Part shown: piece after piece, positions 1 to 5,334 of the stretch
Numbering within the stretch: the stretch's first letter is position 1
Layout: each line of letters starts with the position of its first letter
Assembly: GCA_934662525.1 (NCBI GenBank)
Contig: CAKUKJ010000161.1
Span: forward strand, 1 to 5,979
Direction: 5' to 3'
Source: an uncultured Coriobacteriales bacterium
GTDB taxonomy: Bacteria; Actinomycetota; Coriobacteriia; Coriobacteriales; UMGS124
Length of the DNA stretch: 5,979 nt
Position numbers and translations under genes: made by a program
The notes under the pieces: model-generated
What the model was told of the DNA's origin: nothing
Database searches by the model: none
The model's input: the letters and a program-made list of their open reading frames with translations, nothing else

Positions 1-60
1 GAAGGCCGCGCTGGGATAGCGTTGTTTGCGCGGGTGGGCGTGAGCAGGGGGCGGTTTCAT
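1..60 (-). CDS. 5' end of an unidentified gene, cut by the window edge
   Basis: An open frame begins with ATG at 60 and reads leftward to the window edge without a stop (20 codons). A strong Shine-Dalgarno AGGAGG on the minus strand (65-70) sits 4 nt before the ATG, and this is the main reason for calling it. The visible N-terminus is rich in Pro, His, Lys and Arg (starts MKPPPAHAHPRKQR), which suggests a hydrophilic cytoplasmic start and not a signal peptide. There is too little to assign a family or function. It is divergent from the YccF-like gene on the plus strand, with about 440 bp between them. Confidence 0.55.
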   Translation of the reverse strand, partial: MKPPPAHAHPRKQRYPSAAF

Positions 61-64
61 CCAA

Positions 65-70
65 CCTCCT
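65..70 (-). promoter_or_regulatory. Ribosome-binding site of the left-edge gene
   Basis: Minus-strand AGGAGG, a perfect match to the anti-Shine-Dalgarno core, 4 nt upstream of the ATG at 60. It is the only hard support for that partial gene. A weak CATAAT -10-like element (minus strand, 111-116), with TTGTCG 15 bp further upstream, could be its promoter, but the spacing is short. Confidence 0.5.
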
Positions 71-482
71 GCCCATGCCCACGAATTTGGTGAGCCGACG
101 ACAAGGCGGCATTATGAATTGGCGGCGCTTCCGACAAGGTGTTGCCCGCGCAGCTGACCTGCTGCGTCCCCGCGTTTAGAGGCGACGCTCCCTGATTTCC
201 CCATTAAGAGCAGTTGACTTGCGGCTCGTGTGCGACGAGACTGGCATCAAAATGGGTTTCGGAGTAGTTTTGACAAGCGCGCTGGCAGCAAATCCGGTTT
301 CGGTTCTGCGCTGTTTCGTGGCCTTCGCTCCGTGAAGGACTGACGTTTGCGCCGCCCACTCTTTGAGCGAAAGGCCGTGGCGCTGCCAACCGGCAAACTG
401 GTCGGGATTCATGTTACATGCATCCTGGCTCAACCTGCGGTTCATGTCGGAGGAGCACCCTGGTCAGCGCAAACTCGCTTCT
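71..482. other. Intergenic region with small hairpins and no convincing gene
   Basis: This is the space between the left-edge minus-strand gene and the YccF-like gene. Open frames exist on both strands but lack ribosome-binding sites and read like shadows. Part of it (about 181-360) is less GC-rich and contains two short stem-loops. One is CTCGT/ACGAG at 225-239 and the other is CCTTC/GAAGG at 322-338. A TTGACA hexamer at 270-275 has no acceptable -10 partner. A GGAGGAG at 449-455 looks like a Shine-Dalgarno, but no start codon follows at a usable distance. The 181-360 block could be a dispersed repeat or a non-coding RNA; the sequence alone does not decide. Confidence 0.4.
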
Positions 483-490
483 AGGAAGGG
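483..490 (+). promoter_or_regulatory. Ribosome-binding site of the YccF-like gene
   Basis: AGGAAGGG, 8 nt before the ATG at 499. It decides the start against an in-frame upstream ATG at 418, which would add 27 residues that do not resemble the family (MHPGSTCGSC and so on) and has no comparable site. Confidence 0.6.
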
Positions 491-498
491 ACCGCACG

Positions 499-720
499 AT
501 GGGCGTCGTCAATTTTCTCTGCAACATCATCTGGTTTGTGCTGGCGGGCGTATGGCTTGCGTTGGGGTGGGCGTTCTTCGGGGTGCTGTGGTGCATCAGC
601 ATTGTGGGTATCCCTGTGGGCGTGCTGTGCTGCATCACTGTCGTGGGCATTCCGGCCGGCTTGCAGAGCTTCAAGTTCGCCAAGCTCGCCCTTATGCCGT
701 TTGGCAGCCAAGTGCGGTGA
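499..720 (+). CDS. Short YccF-family (DUF307) inner-membrane protein
   Basis: A 73-residue, very hydrophobic protein of unknown function from the YccF/DUF307 inner-membrane family. The start at 499 is chosen because AGGAAGGG (483-490) lies 8 nt upstream and the family begins with a similar N(L/I)IWF stretch. Visible marks are NIIWFVLAG (residues 9-17), two consecutive CI-x-x-VGIP-x-G signatures (32-41 and 45-54) and the terminal block FKFAKLALMPFG (58-69). Family members usually carry two full repeats and run to roughly 110-150 residues. Here the first repeat stops after its VGIPVG and continues straight into the tail of a second one. The result is a 13-residue tandem unit (28-40 and 41-53; the DNA copies match at 28 of 39 positions). 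This could be an internal deletion of a longer ancestor or a local duplication. It lies alone, with no operon partner. Family assignment is firm; function is unknown. Confidence 0.82.
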   Translation: MGVVNFLCNIIWFVLAGVWLALGWAFFGVLWCISIVGIPVGVLCCITVVGIPAGLQSFKFAKLALMPFGSQVR

Positions 721-1046
721 GGCGCGGCCGTCTTCTCATGCCTGCGGTCCCCGAAGGAGCCTCGGCCCCTTCCGATACGGCGTCCCACAGCACCATGGCG
801 TTGTCGGCGAACGGGCTGGCGCTCATTTCCTTGGGGGTCTGCATGAACCCGCCGTACTGGCCGAACCATGCCGCCGGGTGACAGATGTGGCCGAATGGCA
901 AGAGGAGCGGCGGGCGGGCATGAGGGGCCTCCTTGGTCATGCTGTGATTGACGCAGGCGATTGTGCCGCCCCCTTGTTTCGGAGGCGATTCATCGTCGTC
1001 GAAGAAACGCGGGCGAAAACGGCTTTTAATGCGGCCGAGATTGCAG
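721..1046. other. Intergenic region, possible decayed coding sequence
   Basis: No gene with a ribosome-binding site is seen here. Directly after the YccF-like stop, GAAGG/CCTTC arms (753-772) with an inner GC/GC pair can form a stem-loop. It lacks a T-tract, so it is a weak terminator at best. On the minus strand, frame 692-890 reads in a fairly protein-like way (CHPAAWFGQYGGF, then ASPFADNAMVLWDAV, residues encoded around 790-890). The ATG at 844 has no clear Shine-Dalgarno, and the frame overlaps the end of the YccF-like gene. It may be a gene remnant; I do not recognise a family. Confidence 0.3.
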
Positions 1047-1047
1047 G

Positions 1048-1075
1048 TTGTAAATCTGTTCGAGGTGGCTACAAT
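1048..1075 (+). promoter_or_regulatory. Predicted sigma70 promoter of the ATPase gene
   Basis: TTGTAA (1048-1053) and TACAAT (1070-1075) are separated by 16 bp. The -10 matches consensus at five of six positions and the -35 at four of six. Transcription would begin near 1082, giving a leader of about 35 nt to the ATG at 1117. Confidence 0.55.
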
Positions 1076-1088
1076 GCAACAGTGAATA

Positions 1089-1102
1089 ATGCATGAGTGC
1101 AT
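1089..1102. promoter_or_regulatory. Small inverted repeat in the ATPase leader (possible operator)
   Basis: ATGCA-TGAG-TGCAT is a perfect 5-bp-arm inverted repeat located between the predicted transcription start and the ribosome-binding site. It is placed where a repressor would block transcription, but it is short enough to be chance. It overlaps the rejected upstream start codon at 1093. Confidence 0.3.
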
Positions 1103-1104
1103 AC

Positions 1105-1111
1105 AAAGGAG
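1105..1111 (+). promoter_or_regulatory. Ribosome-binding site deciding the ATPase start
   Basis: AAAGGAG lies 5 nt before the ATG at 1117. It lies inside the longer reading that would begin at 1093, so it argues for the shorter protein beginning MFVGRE. Confidence 0.7.
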
Positions 1112-1116
1112 TTCGA

Positions 1117-2544
1117 ATGTTCGTTGGCCGTGAGAGGGAGCTTGCAAAGCTTGAGAGGCTGTATGCGACGGGCGCGTTCCAGATGGCGGTCGTATACGGC
1201 CGCCGACGCGTGGGAAAGACCTCACTTGTCCAGGAGTTTGCCAAAAGCAAGCGGACGTTGTTCTTCACCGCGCTCGACCAGGCCGACAAGGACAACCTTG
1301 CCGATTTCAGCCGAAGCATATGGGACTTCTTTCATATGCCTCGAGGTGCGGCGTTCGTTTCATGGTCGGAAGCGTTCGATTATCTTGCGGCCCGCGCGTT
1401 TGACGAGCGTTTTGTATTTGTATTCGACGAGTTGCCGTATGCGGCAGGTAGGAATGAGGCAATTCCCTCGGCTTTGCAAATCTGTATAGACGCCAAAATG
1501 AAGCAGACGGGGTTGTTCGTCATCCTATGCGGCAGCAACCAGGGTTTTATGGAAAGCGAAGTCCTTGGTCGCAAGAGCCCCCTCTATGGCCGGCGTACCG
1601 CTCAAATCAAATTGGAGCCGCTGGGATACCTCGACGCGGCGAAGATGCTGCCGGGAGTTGGAACTCAGGACCTTTTTCGCTATTACGGCTGTTTCGGAGG
1701 GGTTCCCTATTATTTGGAGCAGATAGACCTCGGTCTTGGCTTCTGGGATAATGTGGCAGAGCTTTATTTCGATGTGACCGGTTTTCTGTACGACGAGCCA
1801 TACGGCCTTCTCCGCCAGGAATTCGATGAGCCGGCGCTTTACAACTCGGTGTTGCGTGCGATTGCCGGTGGGGCGAACCGTATGGGGGAGATATCCGATC
1901 GCACCGGCATCCCAAGAACGTCTCTGCCTCGCTATCTCAAGTCCCTCGTCGGCCTTGGGCTTGTTGAGCGCGTGGTGCCGTTCGGAGAAAATCCCGACAC
2001 GTCCAAAAAGGCCCTGTATCGCATCAAAGAGGCCTGTTATGACTTTTGGTTTACATTCGTGATGCCGTATGTCTCCGACATCGAGCGAGGTCTTGGCCAG
2101 GCCGCCGCCCGATCGATAGGCGAGGAGCGGCTGAGCGAATATTTGGGGCATCGTTTCGAGAGACTCTGCGCTGAGTGGCTGGTAATCCAGGCAAACAACG
2201 GGTCACTTCCTATCTCGGCGACGCAGGTCGGATCATGGTGGGGCACAAATCCCGCCATACGGCAGCAGGACGACATCGATGTTTTGGCGGCCGACCCACA
2301 GGGCGGGCGCCTGCTCATTGGCGAATGCAAGTACCGTGAGTCATTCGATGAGACGGAGGTCATGCGAAAGCTCGATTTGAGGATGGGGCTTATAAAGGGA
2401 TACGAGGTCGTTTCGAAGGTTGTTTTTAGCAAACGCCCCCTCTCTGATGCGACAAAGCTCAAACTTGAGAAAGACCCGAGTTACGCCTGCATCGACCTTG
2501 AGGGGATGTATTCCATGGCCGATGCGTCGCAATTGCGCCCATAG
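1117..2544 (+). CDS. ATPase_2 (archaeal-type P-loop ATPase) with DUF234 nuclease-like C-terminus
   Basis: A 475-residue cytoplasmic ATPase of the group first named in archaea and scattered in gut bacteria; the cellular role is not established. Domains in order: MFVGRERELAKL, the typical start of the family; Walker A GRRRVGKT (28-35); Walker B FVFVFDE followed by LPY (99-108); sensor-like LCGSN (137-141); the signature SPLYGR (154-159); a winged-helix segment around 241-300 (RMGEISDRTGIPRTSLPRYL); and a DUF234 C-terminus. The last carries D388 in DIDV and E403-C-K405 in GECKY, the spacing of a PD-(D/E)XK nuclease-like core. The length is normal and no residue is missing. The start at 1117 is preferred to 1093 because of the AAAGGAG site and the family N-terminus. 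It has its own promoter and converges on the metal operon with 25 bp between stops. GC is visibly lower (for example 50% at 1681-1740) than in the flanking genes, which suggests acquisition by transfer. A defence or mobile-element role is possible but only inferred. Confidence 0.9.
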   Translation: MFVGRERELAKLERLYATGAFQMAVVYGRRRVGKTSLVQEFAKSKRTLFFTALDQADKDNLADFSRSIWDFFHMPRGAAFVSWSEAFDYLAARAFDERFVFVFDELPYAAGRNEAIPSALQICIDAKMKQTGLFVILCGSNQGFMESEVLGRKSPLYGRRTAQIKLEPLGYLDAAKMLPGVGTQDLFRYYGCFGGVPYYLEQIDLGLGFWDNVAELYFDVTGFLYDEPYGLLRQEFDEPALYNSVLRAIAGGANRMGEISDRTGIPRTSLPRYLKSLVGLGLVERVVPFGENPDTSKKALYRIKEACYDFWFTFVMPYVSDIERGLGQAAARSIGEERLSEYLGHRFERLCAEWLVIQANNGSLPISATQVGSWWGTNPAIRQQDDIDVLAADPQGGRLLIGECKYRESFDETEVMRKLDLRMGLIKGYEVVSKVVFSKRPLSDATKLKLEKDPSYACIDLEGMYSMADASQLRP

Positions 2545-2570
2545 GGGGCGCTGGCGGGCACCGTTCCCCT
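2543..2570. terminator. Weak stem-loop between convergent stops
   Basis: AGGGG (2543-2547) can pair with CCCCT (2566-2570) around an 18-nt loop that spans the 25-bp gap between the ATPase stop (2544) and the stop of the minus-strand operon (2570). There is no T-tract on either strand. It is a possible shared terminator only because of its location. Confidence 0.2.
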
Positions 2571-4198
2571 CAGCCCTCCACCACGATGGTTGCCTTGATC
2601 ATGCCCATCCAGCAGGAGTAGGGGTAGGTCCCGGGCTGCGTGGGGGTGAAGGCGACGGTCGTGTCGCCCTCGGAGAGGTCGGCCGTGACGCCGAAGGCGG
2701 GTATGGAGAGCGACGCGTTGCAGCCGATGAGCTCGCCTTCCGGGACGTGGAACGTGAGCTCGACCGGTGCGCCGGCCTTGACGTGAACGTCCTGGTAGGA
2801 GCCGTAGTCGACCTTGACCGTTGCGCGCTGGACGCCGTCGGCGCCCATTGTGGCGACGGCGGCCGCCTCGGTGTCGATGTTGATGCCCGACCAGGGGGTT
2901 GCGACCCCTGCCAGCGCCAGGCCGTTACCTGCCGCCACCAGGCCGAATAGCACGAGCGCCGCCCCGCCCACGCGCATGATGGCCCTCCGCCAGCGGGCCT
3001 TGAGCGCGCTTATCACACCGCCGGCGACGAACATGAGGGGCACGGTGCCCAGGCAGAACGCAAAGAGCGAGAGCGCCCCGCGTGCGGGGTCGCCCGTGGC
3101 GATGGCATAGAGCTGCATGGCCTGGAGCGGCCCGCACGGCATGAAGCCGTTTGCCACGCCGAGAAGGAACGGCCCACGTGAGCGCAATGCACGGCTGGCT
3201 TTGCCAAGGCGTTTGACCAGGCTTTTTGGGAGAATGTTCGAGACGAGCCCCGGCGGGATCGCCCCTGTGAGCGAAAGCCCCAGCACCATCATCATGATGC
3301 CGGCGGCGACCCCGACGACCGCGCGTGTCAGAGGCGAGACTGAGAATGCAGACCCTACGAGTCCTAGCAGCGCGCCTATCGCGCTGTAGCTCACGAGGCG
3401 CCCCGCGTTGTACAGGGCGGGGGAGCGCAGGCTGGAGCCGAGGCGGCCGGGCCGGGATGCGCCGGGGAGTCTTCCATCGTCGCCGATGAGGCTTTCTCCC
3501 AGGTTGAGCCCTCCGCACATGGCGATGCAGTGCACCGAGGTCAGAAGGCCCACGCCGAAAAGCGCCGGGTAGGCCATAGTTTCGGTCCCTACGGTGGGAA
3601 ACGCCAGGAACACGTCGGTGAGCCCAAGTTGGCGTGCGAGGAAGAGGAGGATTGCCAGGCCGCAGACGATGGCGAGCGAGGAGAGAATGCTGCGGGCCAT
3701 TTTTGCGCCCGTCGGCCCATGCGTCGAGCCGCTGTGCGCCGCTTTCGCGCGTGGTTTTTCCTGCGCCGGGCCTTTCCCGGTTTGACGTGCGCCGCCCTTG
3801 ATGCCCGCCGAAGCTTGCGCCGCCGCGTCGGGGGAGGCCCCGGCAGAGCCCCCGCGCTTCTCGGACGCGCCCGCGCCGCCGGTGATGCCCGGCATGCGGT
3901 CGGCTGCAATGCGCCTGGCGGAGGCCGCTGTGCCACTGGCCCCTGCTTGTGCCGGGCATGGATGTATATCGAGCGCCGACGCTTCGTAGCCGGCGGCTTC
4001 TATGGCGGCTGCCAGGGCCTTGTCGACAGCGTCTGCGTCTGCGTCCTCGGCATACCCCGCCTCGAGCAGCTCCTCGGTCAGGCTTGCCTTAGCCCACGCG
4101 ACGCCGGCGACGCGCTTCGCCGCGCGCTCCACTGCGGCCTCGCACGCCGTGCAGGCCATGCCCTCGATTTTAAAACGCCGGGTTACTGTTTCGCCCAT
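2570..4198 (-). CDS. HMA - UreH/DsbD_2-type membrane domain - cupredoxin fusion, predicted copper handling
   Basis: A 542-residue membrane protein predicted to take or move a thiophilic metal, probably copper. An N-terminal HMA domain (about 1-75) has the metal site GMACTACE (13-20; C16, C19). A roughly 90-residue Ala/Gly/Lys-rich linker (about 76-166) follows. The membrane part (about 168-430) has the hallmarks of the UreH-like/DsbD_2 family: SVHCIAMCGG (221-230; C224, C228) and GFMPCGPLQ (351-359; C355). The C-terminal domain (about 450-542) is cupredoxin-like, with C493 (LIGCN) and C529-W-M531-G-M533 as likely ligands. No histidine ligand is obvious, so it is not a classical blue-copper site. 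The start at 4198 follows the family N-terminus and overlaps the stop of the upstream lipoprotein gene by 16 bp, with no strong Shine-Dalgarno of its own, so translational coupling is likely. A longer frame to 4408 only re-reads the upstream gene. This architecture is known in anaerobes, often annotated TauE/SafE-type; the substrate here is inference. Confidence 0.87.
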   Translation of the reverse strand: MGETVTRRFKIEGMACTACEAAVERAAKRVAGVAWAKASLTEELLEAGYAEDADADAVDKALAAAIEAAGYEASALDIHPCPAQAGASGTAASARRIAADRMPGITGGAGASEKRGGSAGASPDAAAQASAGIKGGARQTGKGPAQEKPRAKAAHSGSTHGPTGAKMARSILSSLAIVCGLAILLFLARQLGLTDVFLAFPTVGTETMAYPALFGVGLLTSVHCIAMCGGLNLGESLIGDDGRLPGASRPGRLGSSLRSPALYNAGRLVSYSAIGALLGLVGSAFSVSPLTRAVVGVAAGIMMMVLGLSLTGAIPPGLVSNILPKSLVKRLGKASRALRSRGPFLLGVANGFMPCGPLQAMQLYAIATGDPARGALSLFAFCLGTVPLMFVAGGVISALKARWRRAIMRVGGAALVLFGLVAAGNGLALAGVATPWSGINIDTEAAAVATMGADGVQRATVKVDYGSYQDVHVKAGAPVELTFHVPEGELIGCNASLSIPAFGVTADLSEGDTTVAFTPTQPGTYPYSCWMGMIKATIVVEG

Positions 4199-4695
4199 GT
4201 TTTGAAGAGGGGAGCGACGCTCTCGAGTGTTTGCTCGTCCACCGACAGCGTGTCGCCCGAGACCGTCCATGTGCCGTTTGCCAGCGGCATCGGCTCGCAT
4301 CCTTGCTGAGCGTCGCCCACGATGTCGTAAGAGAACGTGTTGCCGCAGTTTTGGCACTGGAGGGTGCCGTCTTTTTCCAGGAAGTACGCTTTGGGCGAGC
4401 CGTTGCACACCTGGCAGGTGTCGAGTGCGACGCGCACCTGGCCCGAAGAGTCCTGCACGGCGAGCAAGCCCACTTTGCCCGCGCCGGTCTCATAGGTGAA
4501 AAACCGTGGGCTGTTGTCGAGCGAGGCCACGCTGAACTCGACGTTACTGCCGTTGAGCGTGCCCGCCTGTGAGCTGCTGGCCTGCCCCGATTCCCCGCAG
4601 CCCGACAGCGGAAGGATGAGGGCCGCCGCCAGTGCCGCGGCGGCCAGGGCAAACGCCCGGCTGCGCCTTCCTACCGTGCTTGTGCTGCGATGCAT
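4183..4695 (-). CDS. DUF2318 (FtrD-like) lipoprotein with two CxxC pairs
   Basis: A 170-residue predicted lipoprotein. The N-terminus has Arg residues, an Ala/Leu membrane stretch (14-30) and the lipobox LSGC with the lipidated Cys at 33, followed by a Ser/Gly-rich tether. The folded part is a DUF2318 domain with TCQVC (93-97), QCQNCG (113-118) and a late Gly-Cys (132-133) before EPMPL. These are the conserved cysteines of the family, related to FtrD of iron/copper uptake systems and thought to bind metal or undergo thiol redox chemistry outside the membrane. The start at 4695 has the minus-strand site AGGGAGA (4701-4707), 5 nt upstream. It is the first gene of a two-gene operon and overlaps the HMA-cupredoxin fusion by 16 bp. 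The two are likely to work together on metal loading or thiol reduction, which is inference from linkage. No FTR1 or ABC partner is in the window. Confidence 0.85.
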   Translation of the reverse strand: MHRSTSTVGRRSRAFALAAAALAAALILPLSGCGESGQASSSQAGTLNGSNVEFSVASLDNSPRFFTYETGAGKVGLLAVQDSSGQVRVALDTCQVCNGSPKAYFLEKDGTLQCQNCGNTFSYDIVGDAQQGCEPMPLANGTWTVSGDTLSVDEQTLESVAPLFKTWAKQ

Positions 4696-4700
4696 GCCGT

Positions 4701-4707
4701 TCTCCCT
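4701..4707 (-). promoter_or_regulatory. Ribosome-binding site of the DUF2318 lipoprotein
   Basis: Minus-strand AGGGAGA, 5 nt before the ATG at 4695. It supports this start, which also gives a complete signal peptide and lipobox. Confidence 0.6.
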
Positions 4708-4713
4708 TTAAAA

Positions 4714-4732
4714 ACCTATAAATGCTATAGGT
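4714..4732. promoter_or_regulatory. Perfect 7-5-7 inverted repeat, candidate operator of the metal operon
   Basis: ACCTATA-AATGC-TATAGGT is a perfect palindrome ending 6 bp upstream of the Shine-Dalgarno of the lipoprotein gene. Several -10-like TATA hexamers lie inside or next to it on the minus strand (TATAGC, TATACC), but no good -35 could be paired with them. The position fits a repressor or metal-sensing regulator site. The sequence is not a CopY or CsoR site that I recognise. It shares only the outer ACCT/AGGT with CueR-type MerR operators. Confidence 0.5.
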
Positions 4733-4884
4733 ATACATGATTAACTGACGTTCGCGAAATATAGCAAGGATGCCCGGCCCTCACCAGGGGACGTGCGGCA
4801 TCGAGATGTGCCCTCACAAGATGCGCGCATAGTTTGTGACGCTGTGGGAGCGGGCCCAAACGTCGCCTTTCAGGCTTTATGAAC

Positions 4885-4922
4885 AAGTTATGAAATTTTA
4901 ACTTTATCGACCAATCAAGTTA
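4885..4922. promoter_or_regulatory. Three AAGTTA half-sites upstream of the RNA promoter
   Basis: AAGTTA (4885-4890) and TAACTT (4899-4904) form an inverted repeat with an 8-nt spacer. A further AAGTTA (4917-4922) lies 7 bp before the TTGACA hexamer. The stretch is AT-rich in an otherwise GC-rich region, so it may be an activator site or an UP-like element for the promoter at 4930-4958. Confidence 0.4.
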
Positions 4923-4929
4923 GTCAGCA

Positions 4930-4958
4930 TTGACACAGGTTCAGAAAGTAAGTAATCT
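4930..4958 (+). promoter_or_regulatory. Predicted sigma70 promoter of the C-rich RNA/leader
   Basis: A perfect TTGACA (4930-4935) is followed after 17 bp by TAATCT (4953-4958). The -35 is consensus; the -10 is only moderate (T, A and the final T conserved). Transcription would start near 4965. An AAGGAG at 4971-4976 has no start codon downstream at a usable spacing, so the product is probably not a protein right away. Confidence 0.6.
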
Positions 4959-4964
4959 ATAACT

Positions 4965-5140
4965 AGTCGCAAGGAGCGAACAGCCAAAAGGAACGACGGC
5001 ATCGCATCCAGCGCTTCAGACGCCTCCCTCTCCTAGGGCCCGGGTTTCCCGCCCGGGCCCGTCCCAAGGGAACGGCATCCCGCAAACAGCCTCCCTCTCC
5101 TTTGAGGCCCTGGACTCCCATCCAGGGCCTCGTCCCGTTT
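4965..5140 (+). ncRNA. Predicted structured C-rich RNA with two tandem hairpin modules
   Basis: Two head-to-tail copies of a roughly 70-79-nt unit follow the promoter. Each has GGAACG and GGCATC (merged in copy 2), then the identical 13-mer GCCTCCCTCTCCT (5022-5034 and 5089-5101), a perfect stem, and GTCCC. Stem 1 pairs 5036-5044 with 5052-5060 (9 bp, loop TTTCCCG). Stem 2 pairs 5104-5113 with 5122-5131 (10 bp, loop ACTCCCAT). Between copies two base pairs change on both sides (G-C to T-A and G-C to A-T), which is evidence that structure is maintained. The C-rich strands resemble the anti-Shine-Dalgarno sequence and could bind ribosome-binding sites. The loop CCCAT (5117-5121) can also pair with ATGGG (5141-5145). 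Both ends are uncertain and no T-tract follows stem 2, so it may be a free small RNA or the leader of the LuxR-type gene. It resembles 6C RNA in having two C-bearing loops, but it lacks runs of six C. Confidence 0.6.
4990..5136 (+). repeat. Tandem duplication forming the two hairpin modules
   Basis: Copy 1 covers about 4990-5068 and copy 2 about 5069-5136. Shared blocks are GGAACG, GGCATC, GCCTCCCTCTCCT (exact) and GTCCC after the stem. The stems have diverged but remain perfectly paired. Confidence 0.75.
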
Positions 5141-5334
5141 ATGGGGCAAATCGGGGCGCCGGTTGCCGCGCCGCCACGGAGTGCGCGCTGGCCAATGCGT
5201 GCCTGGCCGCAATCGGTGCCACTTCGTCGCGGGCACGTTCCTTTCGCATGCTTGGGGTATCATGCGTCACGTGGTGGGCCGCCGCCTGCCCGATGTTGCC
5301 AGATGTGCAGGTGCGAGCGGGGGAGGCCCATGCC
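5141..5334. other. Leader/intergenic region before the LuxR-type gene
   Basis: No gene is supportable here. A TATCAT hexamer (5258-5263, five of six to a -10) has no fair -35, so it is only a hint of a second promoter for the downstream gene. A 65-78-codon frame ends in an ATGA overlap with the next start, but it is rich in Arg, Pro and Trp and does not look like a protein. Confidence 0.35.
5319..5326 (+). promoter_or_regulatory. G-rich ribosome-binding site of the LuxR-type gene
   Basis: GGGGGAGG lies 8 nt before the ATG at 5335. With the next base it forms GGGGGAGGC, which pairs with GCCTCCCTC of both upstream hairpin modules over 9 positions (one G-U). The 10-mer GGGGGAGGCC recurs inside the gene at 5355-5364. 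Confidence 0.6.

Noticed and set aside
176..445. 89-codon minus-strand frame in the left intergenic region
   Set aside because: No Shine-Dalgarno and no recognisable domain; the content fits a non-coding or repeat element better.
1093..1116. Upstream start codon adding 8 residues to the ATPase
   Set aside because: The AAAGGAG ribosome-binding site lies inside this extension, and the family begins at MF(V/I)GRE.
2925..3959. 344-codon minus-strand frame inside the metal fusion gene
   Set aside because: The translation is Arg/Pro/His-rich out-of-frame reading of the HMA-UreH-cupredoxin gene, with no domain.
4199..4408. N-terminal extension of the HMA-cupredoxin protein to a start at 4408
   Set aside because: The extra 70 residues re-read the DUF2318 lipoprotein gene in another frame, and the HMA domain begins normally at MGETVTRRFKIEGM from 4198.
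4990..5136. CRISPR-like or integrase attachment repeats
   Set aside because: There are only two copies, each with an internal hairpin and diverged stems, no uniform spacers and no cas or integrase gene; a structured RNA explains them better.
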